A stretch of 64,000 bases of DNA from Hordeum vulgare subsp. vulgare. Taxonomy: Eukaryota > Streptophyta > Magnoliopsida > Poales > Poaceae. Where the stretch lies: contig NC_058518.1 in the NCBI RefSeq assembly GCF_904849725.1, positions 419,685,081 to 419,749,080 on the forward strand, written 5' to 3'. The notes beneath the pieces are model-generated. The model did not search any database, was not told where the DNA came from, and saw nothing but the letters and a program-made list of their open reading frames with translations. A program made the translations under genes and the position numbers. Positions within the stretch are counted from its first letter, which is position 1. Every line of letters starts with the position of its first letter. This document shows, one piece after another, positions 24,368 to 35,990 of this stretch.

Positions 24368-25605
24368 TGATCTACATCACAAATATTGCAAAGTGGACTT
24401 AGACTATGTTTAAGATAATTAGAGTTTAACTAATCAAATTACTGATAAACTCCCACTCAAAAAGTACATCTCTCTAGTCATTTGAGTGGTACATGATCCA
24501 AATTCACTAACTCAAGTCCGATCATCACGTGAGTTGAGAATAGTGTCAGTGGTAAGCATCTCTATGCTAATCATATCAACTATACGATTCATGCTCGACC
24601 TTTCGGTCTCATGTGTTCTGAGGCCATGTCTGCACATCTCGGCTCGTCAAGTTTAACCTGAATATTCTGTGTGTGCAACTGTTTGGCACCCGTTGTATGT
24701 GAACGTTGAGTCTAGCACACCCGATCATCACGTGGTGTCTCGAAACGGCGAACTGTCACAACGGTGCACAGTCGGGGAGAACACAATTTCATCTTGAAAT
24801 TTTAGTGAGAGATCACGTTATAATGCTACCGTCGTTCTAAGAAAAATAAGGTGCATAAAAGGATTAACATCACATGCAAGTCATAAGTGACATGATATGG
24901 CCATCATCTTGTGCTTCTTGATCTCCATCACCAAAGCACCGGCATAATCTTCTTGTCGCCGGCGCCATACCATGATCTCCATCATCGTGCCGCCATCGAG
25001 GTTGTCGTGCTATGTATGCTATTACTAATAAAGCTATGACCTAGCAATATAGTAAACGCATCTGCAAACACAAACGTTAGTGTAAAGACAACCCTATGGC
25101 TCCTGCTGGTTGCTGTAGCATCGACGTGCAAGTCGATATTAACTATTACAACATGATCATCTCATACATCTAATATATCACATCACGTCATTGGCCATAT
25201 CATATCACAAGCATACCCTCAAAAACAAGTTAGACGTCCTCTAATTTTTTTGTTGCGTGTTTTACATGGCTGCTATGGGTATCTAGTATGATCGCATCTT
25301 ACTTACGCAAAACCCACAACGGAGATGTGCAAATTGCTATTTAACCTCTCTCGAAGGACCGCCTCGGTCAAAACCAATTCAACTAAAGTTGAAGAAACAT
25401 GCACCCGCCAGTCATCTTTATGCAATGAGTTGCATGTTAGTCGATGAAACCAGTCTCTCGTAAGCGTACGAGTAATGTCGGTCCGGGCCGCTTCAATCCA
25501 ACAATACCGCGGAATCAAGAAAAGACTAAGGAGGGTAGCAAATCGAACATCAACGTCCACAAAACCTTTTGTGTTCTACTCGAGAAAACATCTACGCATG
25601 AACCT
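24368..25605 (-). other. Untranslated leader of Copia element A
   Basis: This 1.2-kb leader matches that of B, including gatcatcacgtgag and accgtcgttctaagaaa. I see no coding frame worth calling. Confidence 0.7.
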
Positions 25606-25619
25606 AGCTCATGATGCCA
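25606..25619 (-). promoter_or_regulatory. Decayed primer-binding site of A
   Basis: On the minus strand it reads TGGCATCATGAGCT, against TGGTATCAGAGC in B. It is adjacent to the 5' LTR (one base gap) and is recognisable but altered. Confidence 0.75.
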
Positions 25620-25620
25620 C

Positions 25621-27406
25621 TGTTGGGGAACGTTGCATGGAAAACAAAAAATTTCCTACGCACACGGAGACCTATCGTGGAGATGTCCATCTACGAGTGG
25701 AGATTAGATCTATGTACCCTTGTAGATCGCTAAGCGGGAAGCGTTAAGAAACGCGGTTGATGTAGTGGTACAGCTTCGTGATTCAAATCACCGTCGTCCC
25801 ACGATCCGTTCCGATCTAGCACCGAACGGACGACACCTCCGCGTTCAGCACACGTACAGCTTGATGACGATCCCGGCCTTCTTGATCCAGCAAGAGAGAC
25901 ATATAAGTAGATGACTTCTTCGGCAGCATGATGACACTCCAGTGGTGGTGATGATCTACTCCTGCACGGCTCCGCTCGAACTCCGCAGAAATCCGATCTA
26001 GAGGCAAAACTATGTGGAATAGGTTTGATTTGCACCTGGCAAAGTTGTGTCTCAAAACCCCTAAAACCACCAGTATATATAGGAGGGGGGAGGGGCTAGC
26101 CTTGGGGCACAAGGGCCCCAAGGGTGCGCCGGTCGAAGTGGGAGGAGGACTCCTCCTCCAATTCGGGTTGGGAAGGAGGAGTCCTCCTCTTCCTTCCCAC
26201 CTCCCTCTTTCCTTTTTTCCTTTGGTTTTTTTCACTGGTGGCGACATAGCCCTCTTGGGCTGGCTCCACCAGCCCACTTAGGGCTGGTGCGCCACCCTAA
26301 GGCTATTGGTCCCACTCTCGGGTGGGTGGGCCCCTCCCGTGAACACCCAGAACCCATTCGTCACGCCCGGTACACTGCCGGAATTGCCCGAAACATTCTA
26401 TTGACCAAATGAAACCATCCTATATATCAATCTCCATTTCCGAACCATTCCGGAAACCCTAGTGACGTCCGTGATCTCATCCGGGATTCCGAACAACATT
26501 CGGTAACCACACATATAATTCAACTATACTAAAACATCATCGAACCTTAAGTGTGCAAACCGTGCGGGTTCGAGAACTATGTAGACATGACCCGAGACAC
26601 TCCTCGGTCAATATCCAATAGCGGGACCAAGATGCCCATATTGGATCCTACATATTCTTTGAAGATCTTATCGGTTGAACCTCAGTGCCAAGGATTCCTA
26701 TAATCCCGTATGTCATTCCCTTTGTCCTTCGGCATGTTACTTGCCCGAGATTCGATCGTCGGTATCCGCAAACCTATTTCATTCTCATTACCGGCAAGTC
26801 TCTTAACTCGTTCCGTAATACAAGATCCTGTGACTTACACTTAGTCACATTGCTTGCAAGGCTTGTTCGTGATGTTGTATTACCGAGTGGGACCGTAGAT
26901 ACCTCTCCATCACATGGAGTGACAAATCCAAGTCTTGATCCATATTAACTCAAGGGACACCTTAGGAGATACCTGTAGAGCACCTTTATAGTCACCCAGT
27001 TATGTTGTGATGTTTGATACACACAAGGTATTCCTCCGGTGCCAGTGAGTTATATGATCTCATGGTCATAGGAATAAATACTTAACACATGGAAAACAAT
27101 AGCAACAAAATGACACGATCATATGCTATGTTCATAGTTTGGGTCTAGTCCATCACATGATACTCCTAATGATGTGATCCAGTTATCACGTGACAACACT
27201 TGCATATAGTCAGAAAACCTTGACTATCCTTGATCAACTTGCTAGCCAACTAGAGGCTTGCTAGGGACATTGTTTTGTCTATGTATCCACACATTTATCT
27301 ATGTTTTCATTCAATACAATTATAGCATGGATAATAAACGATTATATTGAAATAGGAAATATAATAATAACTATTTTATCATTGCCTCTAGGGCATATTT
27401 CCAACA
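25621..27406 (-). mobile_element. 5' LTR of Copia element A
   Basis: The 1786-bp LTR runs from tgttggggaacgttgcatgg to gggcatatttccaaca. A TATA-like tatatatagg lies at about 26072-26081. The termini are BARE-1/Angela-like, though the body differs clearly from B's LTR, so A and B are different subfamilies. Confidence 0.92.
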
Positions 27407-27411
27407 AAAAT

Positions 27412-28791
27412 ATAATGAAGTAGATGGTGATATTGTTAAACTTATGCTTTTTTCCTTTCTCCTTGAGAGGAGGAGCTAAAGTGTGGCTTCAATCTTTGCC
27501 TAGGAATAGCATAGATTCTTGGGATAAGTGCAAAGATGCTTTTATTTGGAACTATTACCCGCGTGCTAAGATTATCTAGTTAAGAAGTAACATTATGAAT
27601 TTTAGGCAACTGGATAATGAACACATTGCTCAAGCTTGGGAACGTATGAAATCTCTTGTTAAGAATTGCCCTACACATGGTTTGACTACTTGGATGGTTA
27701 TCCAAACTTTCTATGTAGGATTGAACTTTACCTCGCGGAATGTGTTAGACTTGGCCGCGGGAGGAACCTTTATGTCAACTACACTTGGTGTTGCCACAAA
27801 GCTATTGGATGAAATGATGACAAATTATTCTCAATGGCACACCGAGAGAGCTCCAACAAGTAGGAAGGTTAACTCTGTTGAGGAGATCTCCTCCCTTAAT
27901 GATAAGGTTGACATGATCATGATTTTACTCACCAAGCAAGCTCCTATTGATCCTCATGATGTTCCTTTAAATTCTTTGGTTTCTCAAGAAAGAGAGCAAG
28001 TTTATGTTAATTTTATCTCTAGGAACAACTTTAATAATAATGCTTATAGGAGTAATTTTGGTATCAATCCTAGACCATTCCCATCCAACAACTATGGGAA
28101 CAACAACAATTATCCTAGCACCAAAAACTCCACTACTGAATTAGAGAGCATGCTTAAAGAATTTATCACTTCTCAAAAAGCCTTCAACAAGAGTGTAGAA
28201 GAGAAATTAGAAAAATTAGATAGTCCCTCTTTAAAGGTAGACAACATGGCTCATGATGTAGAGATGCTTAAAACTAGAACTTCCCCTCTTGAGGAAAGGA
28301 ACACCACACCCATGAATGCTATCCAAGTCCGAATTAATGAGAACATAAGAATGCTAGCCAAACTTAATGATAGATGGTCTAGGGAAAAAGAAGAGGAAGA
28401 TAGGATTAAGAGCCTTCATACACATACTACCATTGCTACTATACAAATTGTTGAGGATCTCAAAACTTTTAGCACCCGTCACACCCCTAGTCCCAATGGA
28501 CCTATTAATGGTGATGCTAATACCTCAACTATAGGACAAGAAGGTCCTTTGAATTTAGAGACTACCAAAAGAATGAGCTTAGATGATATTACCACCACTT
28601 TAATTAATGGTAGTAATCTTGATTTTGATAATTGTAGTCTTTCCGAAGTTATCACCTTTTTTGCAAAGAATGGCTAAAGACCCCCACACTAGTACACTCA
28701 ATATTGCCTTCACCGAGCATATTACCAATGCTCTTATCAAAGCTAGGGAGGAGAAGCTCAAGCTAGAGACTTCTATCCATAGGAAACTATA
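27412..28791 (+). pseudogene. Athila-like gag (element S), 5'-truncated and broken
   Basis: Sequence from 27412 encodes a typical plant Gypsy gag core (KVWLQSLP, SWDKCKDAF, YYPRAKII). A TAG at about 27577 interrupts it and the frame continues to 28677 (LDLAAGGTFMS, SRKVNSVEEIS, NNFNNNAYRSNFG). The frame then shifts near 28640-28670 and runs on as DPHTSTLNIAFTEHI to a TAA at about 28789. The 5' end of gag and the 5' LTR are missing because Copia element A lies immediately upstream. Gag would form the particle coat. No RT or integrase is found downstream, so S is non-autonomous. Confidence 0.8.
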
Positions 28792-29245
28792 AGATGGTTG
28801 GGATCCTAATGTCAAGATTAAATGGGATACTATCTCTTGCTTTGCTTTATGTGATGTTGGAGCTAGAGCCTCCGTTATGCCCAAAAGAATGTATGATATG
28901 CTTGATTTGAAAACTTTTGATCAATGTTCTTTTGGTGTTCGTCTTGTTGATTCTTCCATAAAGAAACCTTTAGGGAGAATTGATGATGTTCTTATTGTTG
29001 TCAATGATAATTATGTGCCCGTTGATTTTCTTATTATGGACATTGAGTGTGATCCTTCATGTCCAATTATTTTGGGATGTCCTTTTCTCCGCATCGTTGG
29101 TGCTATCATTGACATGAAAGAAGGGACCATTAGATTCCAATTTCCCCTTAAAAAGGGAATGGAACACTTCCCTCGAAAGAAGATTAAGTTACCTTATGAG
29201 TCCGTTATTCGGGCAAGTTATTCTTATGGAGTTGATAACACTTGA
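28792..29245 (+). CDS. Athila-like aspartic protease remnant of S
   Basis: The frame encodes a retropepsin-like fold with CDVGARASVMP at the usual active-site place. Athila-type elements have D-L/T-G-A there, so valine replaces the small residue. The flap/beta pattern continues (PVDFLIMDIE) to the C-terminal ILGCPFLR block, typical of plant Gypsy proteases. It follows a stop at about 28789, so it would need readthrough or was once fused to gag. The frame ends naturally at TGA 29243-29245, without RT. Confidence 0.75.
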
Positions 29246-32130
29246 TCTTTTTGCATCATGCCTAGCTCAAAGGCATAAAAGAAAGCGCTTGTTGGGAGAC
29301 AACCCAATTTATTTTTACTTTCAATTTTAGTGGTCTTGATGCTTGTTACTACTGTAGAAACATCATTGTATCTTTATTTTCAAGCTTTGTACGAAGTTTT
29401 AGCCTTTGATTGCAAGTAATTTCAAACGTTGTGACATGCTGTCGAGAAATAGATTATGTCTGCTTGACGGAGAAATTCACCAAAAATCACCAGATCATCT
29501 TTCTGATCTGAGTATTTTTGACAGCATGCTCTATATAATTATATTTCTGGCATCTGTTCTGAGTTTTTGATTTGAGTTGCAGAAGTGCCCCGAAACAATT
29601 ATTTACTACCTTATGTTCTGTTTTTCACAAATTCTGCCACGTTTTGCATTTTCATCATGTTGCAAATCTTAAGCTTGCTTTTCCTTTGAAATTTTTTTTG
29701 GCAATCATGATAAACAGTAGCTTTTCATGAAAATCATTATTTAAAGTAGGTAATGAATTATTTTATCATGAGTACTAACCACTCTAATCAGATTATGATG
29801 AGTTTTGCATGAAGGGGGTTTTCAAGTATGCGATGGAAGATGATGAAAGAAGATCCACGAGTGTCAAGCGCTCAAGCTTGCGGATGCGCCCATGCACCCC
29901 AAGAAATATTCAAGAAGAATCAAGCGTCTAAGCTTGGGGATGCCCCCGTGCACCCCCTTCTCTATCAACAATCATCAATTCGTCCATCTCCATGCTATAT
30001 TTTTATCACTTCATATGTTATTTGCTATGCTTGGAGCGTCCAGCTCTTTATTTTTTAGTTTGTTTTAGTTTTGCTTGCTGTTCATAACAAGTTGGAACCT
30101 AGCCTTCCTTGTTTGGGAGAGAAACACGCTCCATTCCACTCTAGAACACAACATAGGTTTCCATGCTTATCCTTTTTGTGTGTTCTTTATCTTTTCATAG
30201 CTACTGTCATGCTTAGCTCTTATTGTTCATGCTTTATCTTTTTAAGAGCTTTTATTTAGGTTGCTTTTGGAACTCTCTTGATTTATCATGCTTATCTTGT
30301 TTAGAGAGTTGGCTCATTGCACTGAGTTGTGTGTCTTGCATAAGTAGGTAATTGAGGTTGTTATTGAAGTATAGTAGTAATTTGCAATTGTTTTGAGGTA
30401 TTGATTTGAGTTATGTTTGGACTATTGGTGCTAAGAGCTTGAGCCTATTAGTGATAGGTGTCGTATTTTTGGAAATCCGTGTGTTTTTCAAAAACTAAAA
30501 ATTAGTTGAGAACTCTACCTACCAGATTGATCGCTAACCTCTGGAGGGGTTGGAATATATAGAGTACCCTCACGTTACCATTAGCCGAGGATGCACAAGG
30601 ATAACCAAACCCCCAAACACTCCTCCTCGGGGTACTTGTCTCTTTGTGAATTTCCTAACTAGATAGAGAGTTACCGATAATAAGTGTATGAGTTCTTCGG
30701 ACTAATGTGAGTATTCGATTGTTGGCACTTCCACCATCCATATTTTGCTAGCCTCTTAGGTACCGTGCATTGCCCTTTCTCATCTTCAGAATTGGTGCAA
30801 ACTTCGCCGGTGCATCCGAACCCTTGGCATGATACGCTCTGTCATCATAAGCCTCATTATATCTTTCCTCAAAACAACCACCATACCCACATATTAAGGC
30901 ATTTCCATAGCCTTTTCGAGCTACATTGCCATGCAACATCCACCATCTCATGACTTGATGTTCATGTCATACATGCTTTTGTTTGATCGAGGAGCCGCAT
31001 GCTAGTTGGGACTTGCCCTTATTATTGCTACATGACACGCTAGTTTCATTGCATATCCTACTACACTGATAGAGGCATACATTTGCATACATCATGATAG
31101 TTTTCACTTGTAATTATGTTGAGTACTTCTTATAAAGTGTGATGATCTTATTTTTTTTCTTGTAGAACATAGAGTGTTGCCCTTAAGTGAGGAAAAGATC
31201 CCACAGAGGAAAAAATAAAAGATCCCAAAGAGGAAAAAATAAAAGATCCCAAAGAGGACAAATGAGAGATAAATAGAAAGTGCCAAAGAGGCCAGAAAAA
31301 ATTAGAAAAAGGGAAAAAGCAAAAGAAAAAAAAGAAATAAAAAGAGAGAAGGGGAAACACTACTATTCCTTTTGAAAGATCCACACTCGTACTCCATTGT
31401 TATATTTGTACTACATAGATATTATCATTCATGCATAACTATGTGGGGACCCTTACACTATAGAACTTGGCTTGTATATTCCAATGATGAGCCTCCTGAA
31501 ATGAGATCTAGGTCTTCATGAGCAAGCAAGTTGGATGCACCCCCACTAATTCCATTGGGGAACTTACCTTAGCTCATATGTGCATCCGTTGCATGGCAAT
31601 CCCTACTCCTCACATCATATCTATCATTTGGCTTTCTCTCGCCTATGGTTCTCCTCATTGATGTAAGCCTTTCACACCTTTTTGTCTTCCTTCCCCATCA
31701 TTATTATTTTTGGCATCCTAAGTGCTAACATATCTTGCTTGCGCTCATCCATTGCATGAGTGCTCAAAGTCGAAAGGGAGATGATCATTTTGTCTTGTGC
31801 CTGACTAGTGGTCTGGGGATGAGTCAAAATAAGATTCCGAAAGAGACCACGTGTGAAGTTTAGTAGATTGAGTTCTCAATAAAAAAATATTTTTATGCTC
31901 TAAACCCATATCCCACTTCTTGCACACAAACACCATTTGGAGACATCCGAGTCACGGACAGCGAGAGATCTTGCACTTTTATGTTCTTATTTTGCTAATT
32001 TCAATACTAGATATAGACTCTTGCTTGTTATTGTCTTGACTTGAATTGAATATCTTACTTGCTTTACTTTGAAGTTGTTATATGTGTGTTAGGATGTCAC
32101 CACATAAATTATTGTGTTATCATTTACCTA
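29246..32130 (+). other. Non-coding 3' internal region of S
   Basis: These 2.9 kb contain no recognisable protein. They hold the GCGCTTGTTGGGAGACAACCCAA motif (29285-29307), a near-duplicate pair of blocks around AAGCTTGGGGATGCCCC (about 29863-29902 and 29918-29958) and a 24-bp tandem repeat (31193-31265). Long untranslated stretches after gag-protease are usual for non-autonomous Athila-like elements of Triticeae. Confidence 0.6.
31193..31265 (+). repeat. Three copies of a 24-bp tandem repeat in S
   Basis: The unit is aaaagatcccaaagagga followed by aaaaat. The first copy has cacagagg and the third is slightly altered at its end. Confidence 0.85.
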
Positions 32131-32164
32131 CTCGAGGACGAGCAGGAATTAAGCTTGGGGATGT
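32131..32164 (+). promoter_or_regulatory. Pre-PPT stem-loop and polypurine tract of S
   Basis: CTCG-AGGA-CGAG at 32131-32142 folds into a 4-bp stem. TAAGCTTGGGGATG at 32150-32163 is the putative polypurine tract and the LTR begins at 32165. The distance from the hairpin end to the LTR is 22 nt. Confidence 0.7.
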
Positions 32165-33757
32165 TGATACGTCCCAACCGTATCTATAATTTTTGAATGC
32201 TCCATGGCCTTTTGGGTGACATTGTTATATATTTTGCTACACTTTTATATCTTTTTACACATATTTGGACTAACATACTAAATCAGTGCACCAATGCCGA
32301 TTTCTGTCTGCTAATATCTTTTTTGCAGGGGCTTTTACCCAAATTTCCAGAGCCCCAAAAATCCCGAGAAAAATATATAAAAATCAGCATGACGGAATCT
32401 TCTAGATCACCGAAGATGGGCCAGAGGGGGCCAGGGGCTGCCCACGCGGCCACCCTGCGTGGCCTCGCCCCTGGCCGCGCCCACAGGCCACCTGGGTGGG
32501 CCCCACCTCGTCTGACACCCTCCTTTGGCCTATATTTACCCCTCCGATCGGAAACCCTTGAGGCATATCCAGAATCGTGAATTTCTCCATCGTTCCGCCG
32601 CCACAACGCTTCCAAGATCGGGAGCGTCACGAGACCTCTTCCCGGCACCCTGCCGGAGAGAGGATTTACCTCCAGGAGCTTCTCCACCACCATGGACGCT
32701 TCCCAGACGTGCCGTGAATAGTCCTCCTTGGACCATGAGTCCATGACCAGTAGCTATGTGATGTCTTCTCTCCAATCTTGTGCTTCAATGATTAGCCCTT
32801 GTGAGCTACCCTACATGATCTAGGCATCTATGTAATTTTCCTGCTATTGCTATGCTCGGTTTGTTGGGATCCGATGGATTATGAGATTATGTTCATATTT
32901 TTATGAGTTATATATCTGATTATCCTTTTATATTATGTTCTTTAGTGATTCATGCATTTTCTCCATTGCTCTTTATTGCTTTGGCCAAGTAGTAGATTGT
33001 AACTCCAAGAGGGAGCGTTATGCATGATTGTGGGTTCATGCCCCCTGATGTCTAGCTTGAGTGACAGAAACATGAGACTAGGGGATGTGATGTTGCCACC
33101 AGGGAGAAAACAACGGTGCTTGTGACCACGGCTTCAAGGATTGTTTACCTTACGCATAGTTCGTTAATGCAGTTGTCCATTGCTTTGAGTTTACACTTTG
33201 GATGGGGCTCGCAACTTAATACCAGTGAGATGTTCTGGATAGATACCTCAAGGTGGATGATTAGTAAGTAGATGTTGATGAATAAACGGTCTACTTGTCT
33301 TGGTGTACTGCCCATTACTATTGAGCCTCTATCTTTCAAGTAGCATAATTAGCATTGCGGTGCGTTTATAATTCTGTCAATTGCCCAACTGTAATTTGTT
33401 TACCCATGCATAGTTGTTTATCGTCTTTTGGGAGAGAGACATCACTAGTGAACATCATGTGACTCAGGTCCATATCACCACCATTGCTTACGCCTCCATC
33501 ATTTACTGCTTTCATTTACTTTTCCGTTACAATCACTATCGCTATTCCCGCTTGTGTTTTGATCCTTTGCAAACTACAAGGCCAGAGAGATTGACAACCT
33601 CTCTGTACTCGTTTGGAGCAAAGTTATTTGTTGTGTGTGCAGGTCCACGTCTTCTACTAGCGCCAGGGCAGCTGACACCTACTTGTTGATCCTTGGAGTC
33701 CTCCTGGTGCGATAAACCTTACAGTCTCCGTGTAAGGGAAACCTGTTGCTGACTACA
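32165..33757 (+). mobile_element. 3' LTR of S (WHAM/Athila-like)
   Basis: It begins TGATACGTCCCAACCGTATC after the polypurine tract. The end near 33757 (gactaca) is my estimate from LTR length and the CA rule; no TSD is available to confirm it. It contains a G+C-rich part (32410-32700) and the common ggagagagacatcactagtg block. Confidence 0.7.
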
Positions 33758-34325
33758 TCTCCACCTTCCACTTGGGGTAACCAACGAGGGGGGAGAAGTA
33801 TATTCATCAACTTGTCCTCAGTGTTGAAGAAGGAAGGTTTCGGTAATTTTCTTCTGGCATCGTCTATTGAGGTCAACAATTTGGTGCTCATAACATTCAA
33901 AGAGTGTGAACATGAGCTAGCTGTTGTTTTCAACCATCTGCCATTGTGACCGTACTGTCTCGCCCTACTATCCCCCCATTTTATTTGCCCACCCTACTAT
34001 CCCGCCATTTTCTTTCCCGCCATACTCTTCCGCCACTTTCTTTAACGACATTCTTTACCGCCATTCTCTGTCGCCACTTTCTTGTAGTTTAGTGTGCCTT
34101 TTTAATTAGCATGTTTAATCAAGTTGTAACGTTTAATTCAGTTGTGTTGTCTAATTTAGTTGGATGCATTTAGTTTGCAGTACAGGTGTTATCCCGATAA
34201 ACCAATTTACCACTGGAATAGAACATGAATAAGTCTCATACATGAATATGTCGCATACATAAAATAGACATATGTCTCATACATAATTAGATAGTCATGT
34301 CTCATACATACATAACTATAGCACT
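33758..34325. other. Unassigned sequence with a degenerate ~14-bp repeat
   Basis: I recognise no gene. From 33960 to 34085 a CCGCCA(T/C)TTTCTTT-like unit recurs with a period of about 13-15 bp, roughly eight times. Frames across 33679-33949 on both strands have no recognisable product. From 34200 the short phrase tgtctcatacat recurs, probably in the 3' untranslated region of the minus-strand gene fragment that follows. Confidence 0.5.
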
Positions 34326-34932
34326 CCTAGGGACCGCGACGAATCTTGGGCTTCCTCGGATGAGGACCGGAAGGCGGTAAGCGCTGAGGGGGTGGACGAG
34401 TGTCACGATGACCACGACCATAGACAACCTTGTCCGTCAGTGTCTGTCTCTTGCATCGATGGTGGTGGTGGAGTGACAAGAACTGTCTCCAAGAAACCAT
34501 AGGTGTTTGCACCTCGGTCATCGTCGTCGCTGTCGCTGGGTAAGTACGAACTAGAACCGGTAAACAAAGTCGACTGGACTAAAGTCATGAACGCTTGCCA
34601 CTGGCTGCCGGCTGCGGTAAAGTAAAACATGTAAAATTGATTTACGGGCCTACAATTTTTAAAAGAATGTGCAAAGTAGTGTTACCTATGTCCATCTGAT
34701 TAAGCCAAGAAGAGACCCCTGGTTGTGAACGAGGTGGCTGCTGGTAGAAATAGCTCCCTGGTTGTGAAGGAGGTGTCTGCTGCCAGGAGGAGCTCCCTGA
34801 TTGTGAAGGAGGTGTCTGCTGCCAGGAGGAGCTCCCTGGTTGTGAAGGAGGTGTCTGCTGCCAGGAGGAGCTCCCTGGTTGTGAAGGAGCTGTGTGCTGC
34901 GAGGAGGAGCTCCCTGGTTGTGAAGGAGGCAA
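34326..34932 (-). pseudogene. 3' end of a spliced plant gene with PPSQPGSSSWQQT repeats (possibly plant mobile domain/MAIN-like)
   Basis: On the minus strand a proline-serine-glutamine-rich frame (34932-34686) contains about 5.4 copies of a 13-residue repeat. It ends at a GT donor (34685-34684). A 74-bp intron (34685-34612) closes at a CAG acceptor, and the frame continues in phase as SQWQAFM ... LFTGSSSYLP ... TVLVTPPPP. The expected C-terminus (YGRGHRDTRPPPQRL ... RRGP) lies in another frame, so a one-base shift near 34440 disrupts it. I recall a similar C-terminal pattern in grass plant-mobile-domain proteins (annotated as phosphatase 7 long form homologs), but this is memory only. The core domain is absent, so it is a fragment. 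The frame remains open upstream to about 34990. Confidence 0.5.
34721..34930 (-). repeat. 39-bp (13-codon) tandem repeat, about 5.4 copies
   Basis: ggttgtgaa (once gattgtgaa) recurs at 34721, 34760, 34799, 34838, 34877 and 34916, exactly 39 bp apart. The period preserves the reading frame of the gene fragment. Confidence 0.95.
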
Positions 34933-35363
34933 AAAAATACCGTAGGCATCTGGAGAGAGCCCTGATCTATTGTTTACGCGGATTGGATACGAAAATGGAT
35001 GGACGAGCGAAGAGCTCGACGCGGGATGGAAGCACCAGAGAGCAACGGGAGTGGGAGGTGGAGCTGGGGAGCCTGGAGGACGGGGAGGGCGAAAAGAGAG
35101 GTCAGAGGAGAAAGGAAGGAGGGGGGGCCTTATCCAGGGCTCTTCGGCCTCCTCGAGACCGACGGGTCCTCTTCGGCCAGTCGTGGGCCGACGGCAGGCT
35201 CTTCGGCCATCAGTGGGCCGACCGACCCTCTTCGGCCTCCCGCCAGCTGATAGGCCCCCCTTCGGCCCACCATAGGCCGACGGGTGCTAGTTTTGGTTAT
35301 TTTCAATTTCAACATATGATTTTCTATTTTGGTACAAAATAGGTAGTACTTTTGAAAACAAAT
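34933..35363. other. Unassigned G+C-rich sequence with TTCGGCC cluster
   Basis: No gene is recognised. Between 35143 and 35267 TTCGGCC occurs five times, interleaved with GGGCCGA. Some of these pair as inverted repeats. Frames here are compositional. Confidence 0.4.
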
Positions 35364-35746
35364 CAAACCTAAGTGTATGTGTGCCTGATCTGATGTGTTG
35401 TGTGCAAAGAGAGAAATTGAAAGATGGATTTGTAGTGTATGATGTCCGTGAAGAGAGAAACTGTGAGAGACTGAGAGATGAAAGTGTCGTTGTGCATTGT
35501 TGTCTCTGTGTATGTACTTCTCATAGGTGCTTGTGCAAATTACTATGTGTTTCTGAGTACAATCTTGTAATATAAGTCTTTTTGTAGTGCAGATGGTCCA
35601 TCAGCTCAACTCGTTTGAGCTGCTAGGCGGCCGTGTGCAATTCCTATTGTTATGCATTCCATAGGATTGGTTATATCATGGCAGCTAAATCCTCCATTGT
35701 TTCTATTCCTTCGTTTTGCAAATCCTGTGATCCAAATAAGGCCTAA
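35364..35746 (+). repeat. Copy 1 of a direct duplication
   Basis: From caaacctaagtgt to ggccta it matches 36644-36982 throughout, with several indels. One is about 50 bp of extra sequence near 35430-35480. It carries a perfect hairpin CAGCTCAA-CTCGT-TTGAGCTG at 35602-35622. Confidence 0.85.
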
Positions 35747-35850
35747 TAGCTTCTTTGGATTGAATGATTGCCACAGAATTTTCATAGGATTTCAAATTGT
35801 TTCCAATGGAACGCATTTGGATCAGTGGACTGCATCGTTAAAATTCCTGA

Positions 35851-35987
35851 GGGCTTGTTCGGTTAATCCCACCGAAGAGGGGATTGAATAGGATTGGAGG
35901 GGATTGAAGTGAAATTTGACTTATAGGGGATTTAATCCCTTCCAATCCCCTCCAACCTTTTTAATTTTGAAGGAACCGAACAAGGCC
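35851..35987. mobile_element. Tourist/Harbinger-like MITE, TSD TGA
   Basis: The 137-bp element has terminal inverted repeats GGGCTTGTTCGGTT and AACCGAACAAGGCC (one mismatch) and a 3-bp TGA duplication at 35848-35850 and 35988-35990. The interior pairs with itself through ttggaggggatt and its complement. It encodes nothing and would rely on a Harbinger-type transposase in trans. Confidence 0.8.
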
Positions 35988-35990
35988 TGA

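Larger units (their letters stand above)
7166..27406 (-). mobile_element. Copia element A (BARE-1/Angela-like), 3'-truncated, split by element B
   Basis: The parts on the minus strand, right to left, are: 5' LTR 25621-27406, primer site 25606-25619, leader, gag-protease-integrase (24367 down to 22503), an interruption by B (9016-22502), then integrase C-terminus, RT and part of RNase H (9015 down to about 7170). The 3' LTR and RNase H end are missing. The left junction at about 7160-7170 falls in Athila-like LTR debris. The right flank is the gag of S, so A probably inserted into S and its 3' end was later deleted. The five bases after the LTR are AAAAT (27407-27411), but the partner TSD is lost. 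Confidence 0.85.

Noticed and set aside
34725..35342. 205-codon plus-strand frame with KEVSAARRSSLVV repeats
   Set aside because: It is the antisense shadow of the 39-bp repeat. The minus strand has splice-site support and a sensible C-terminus.
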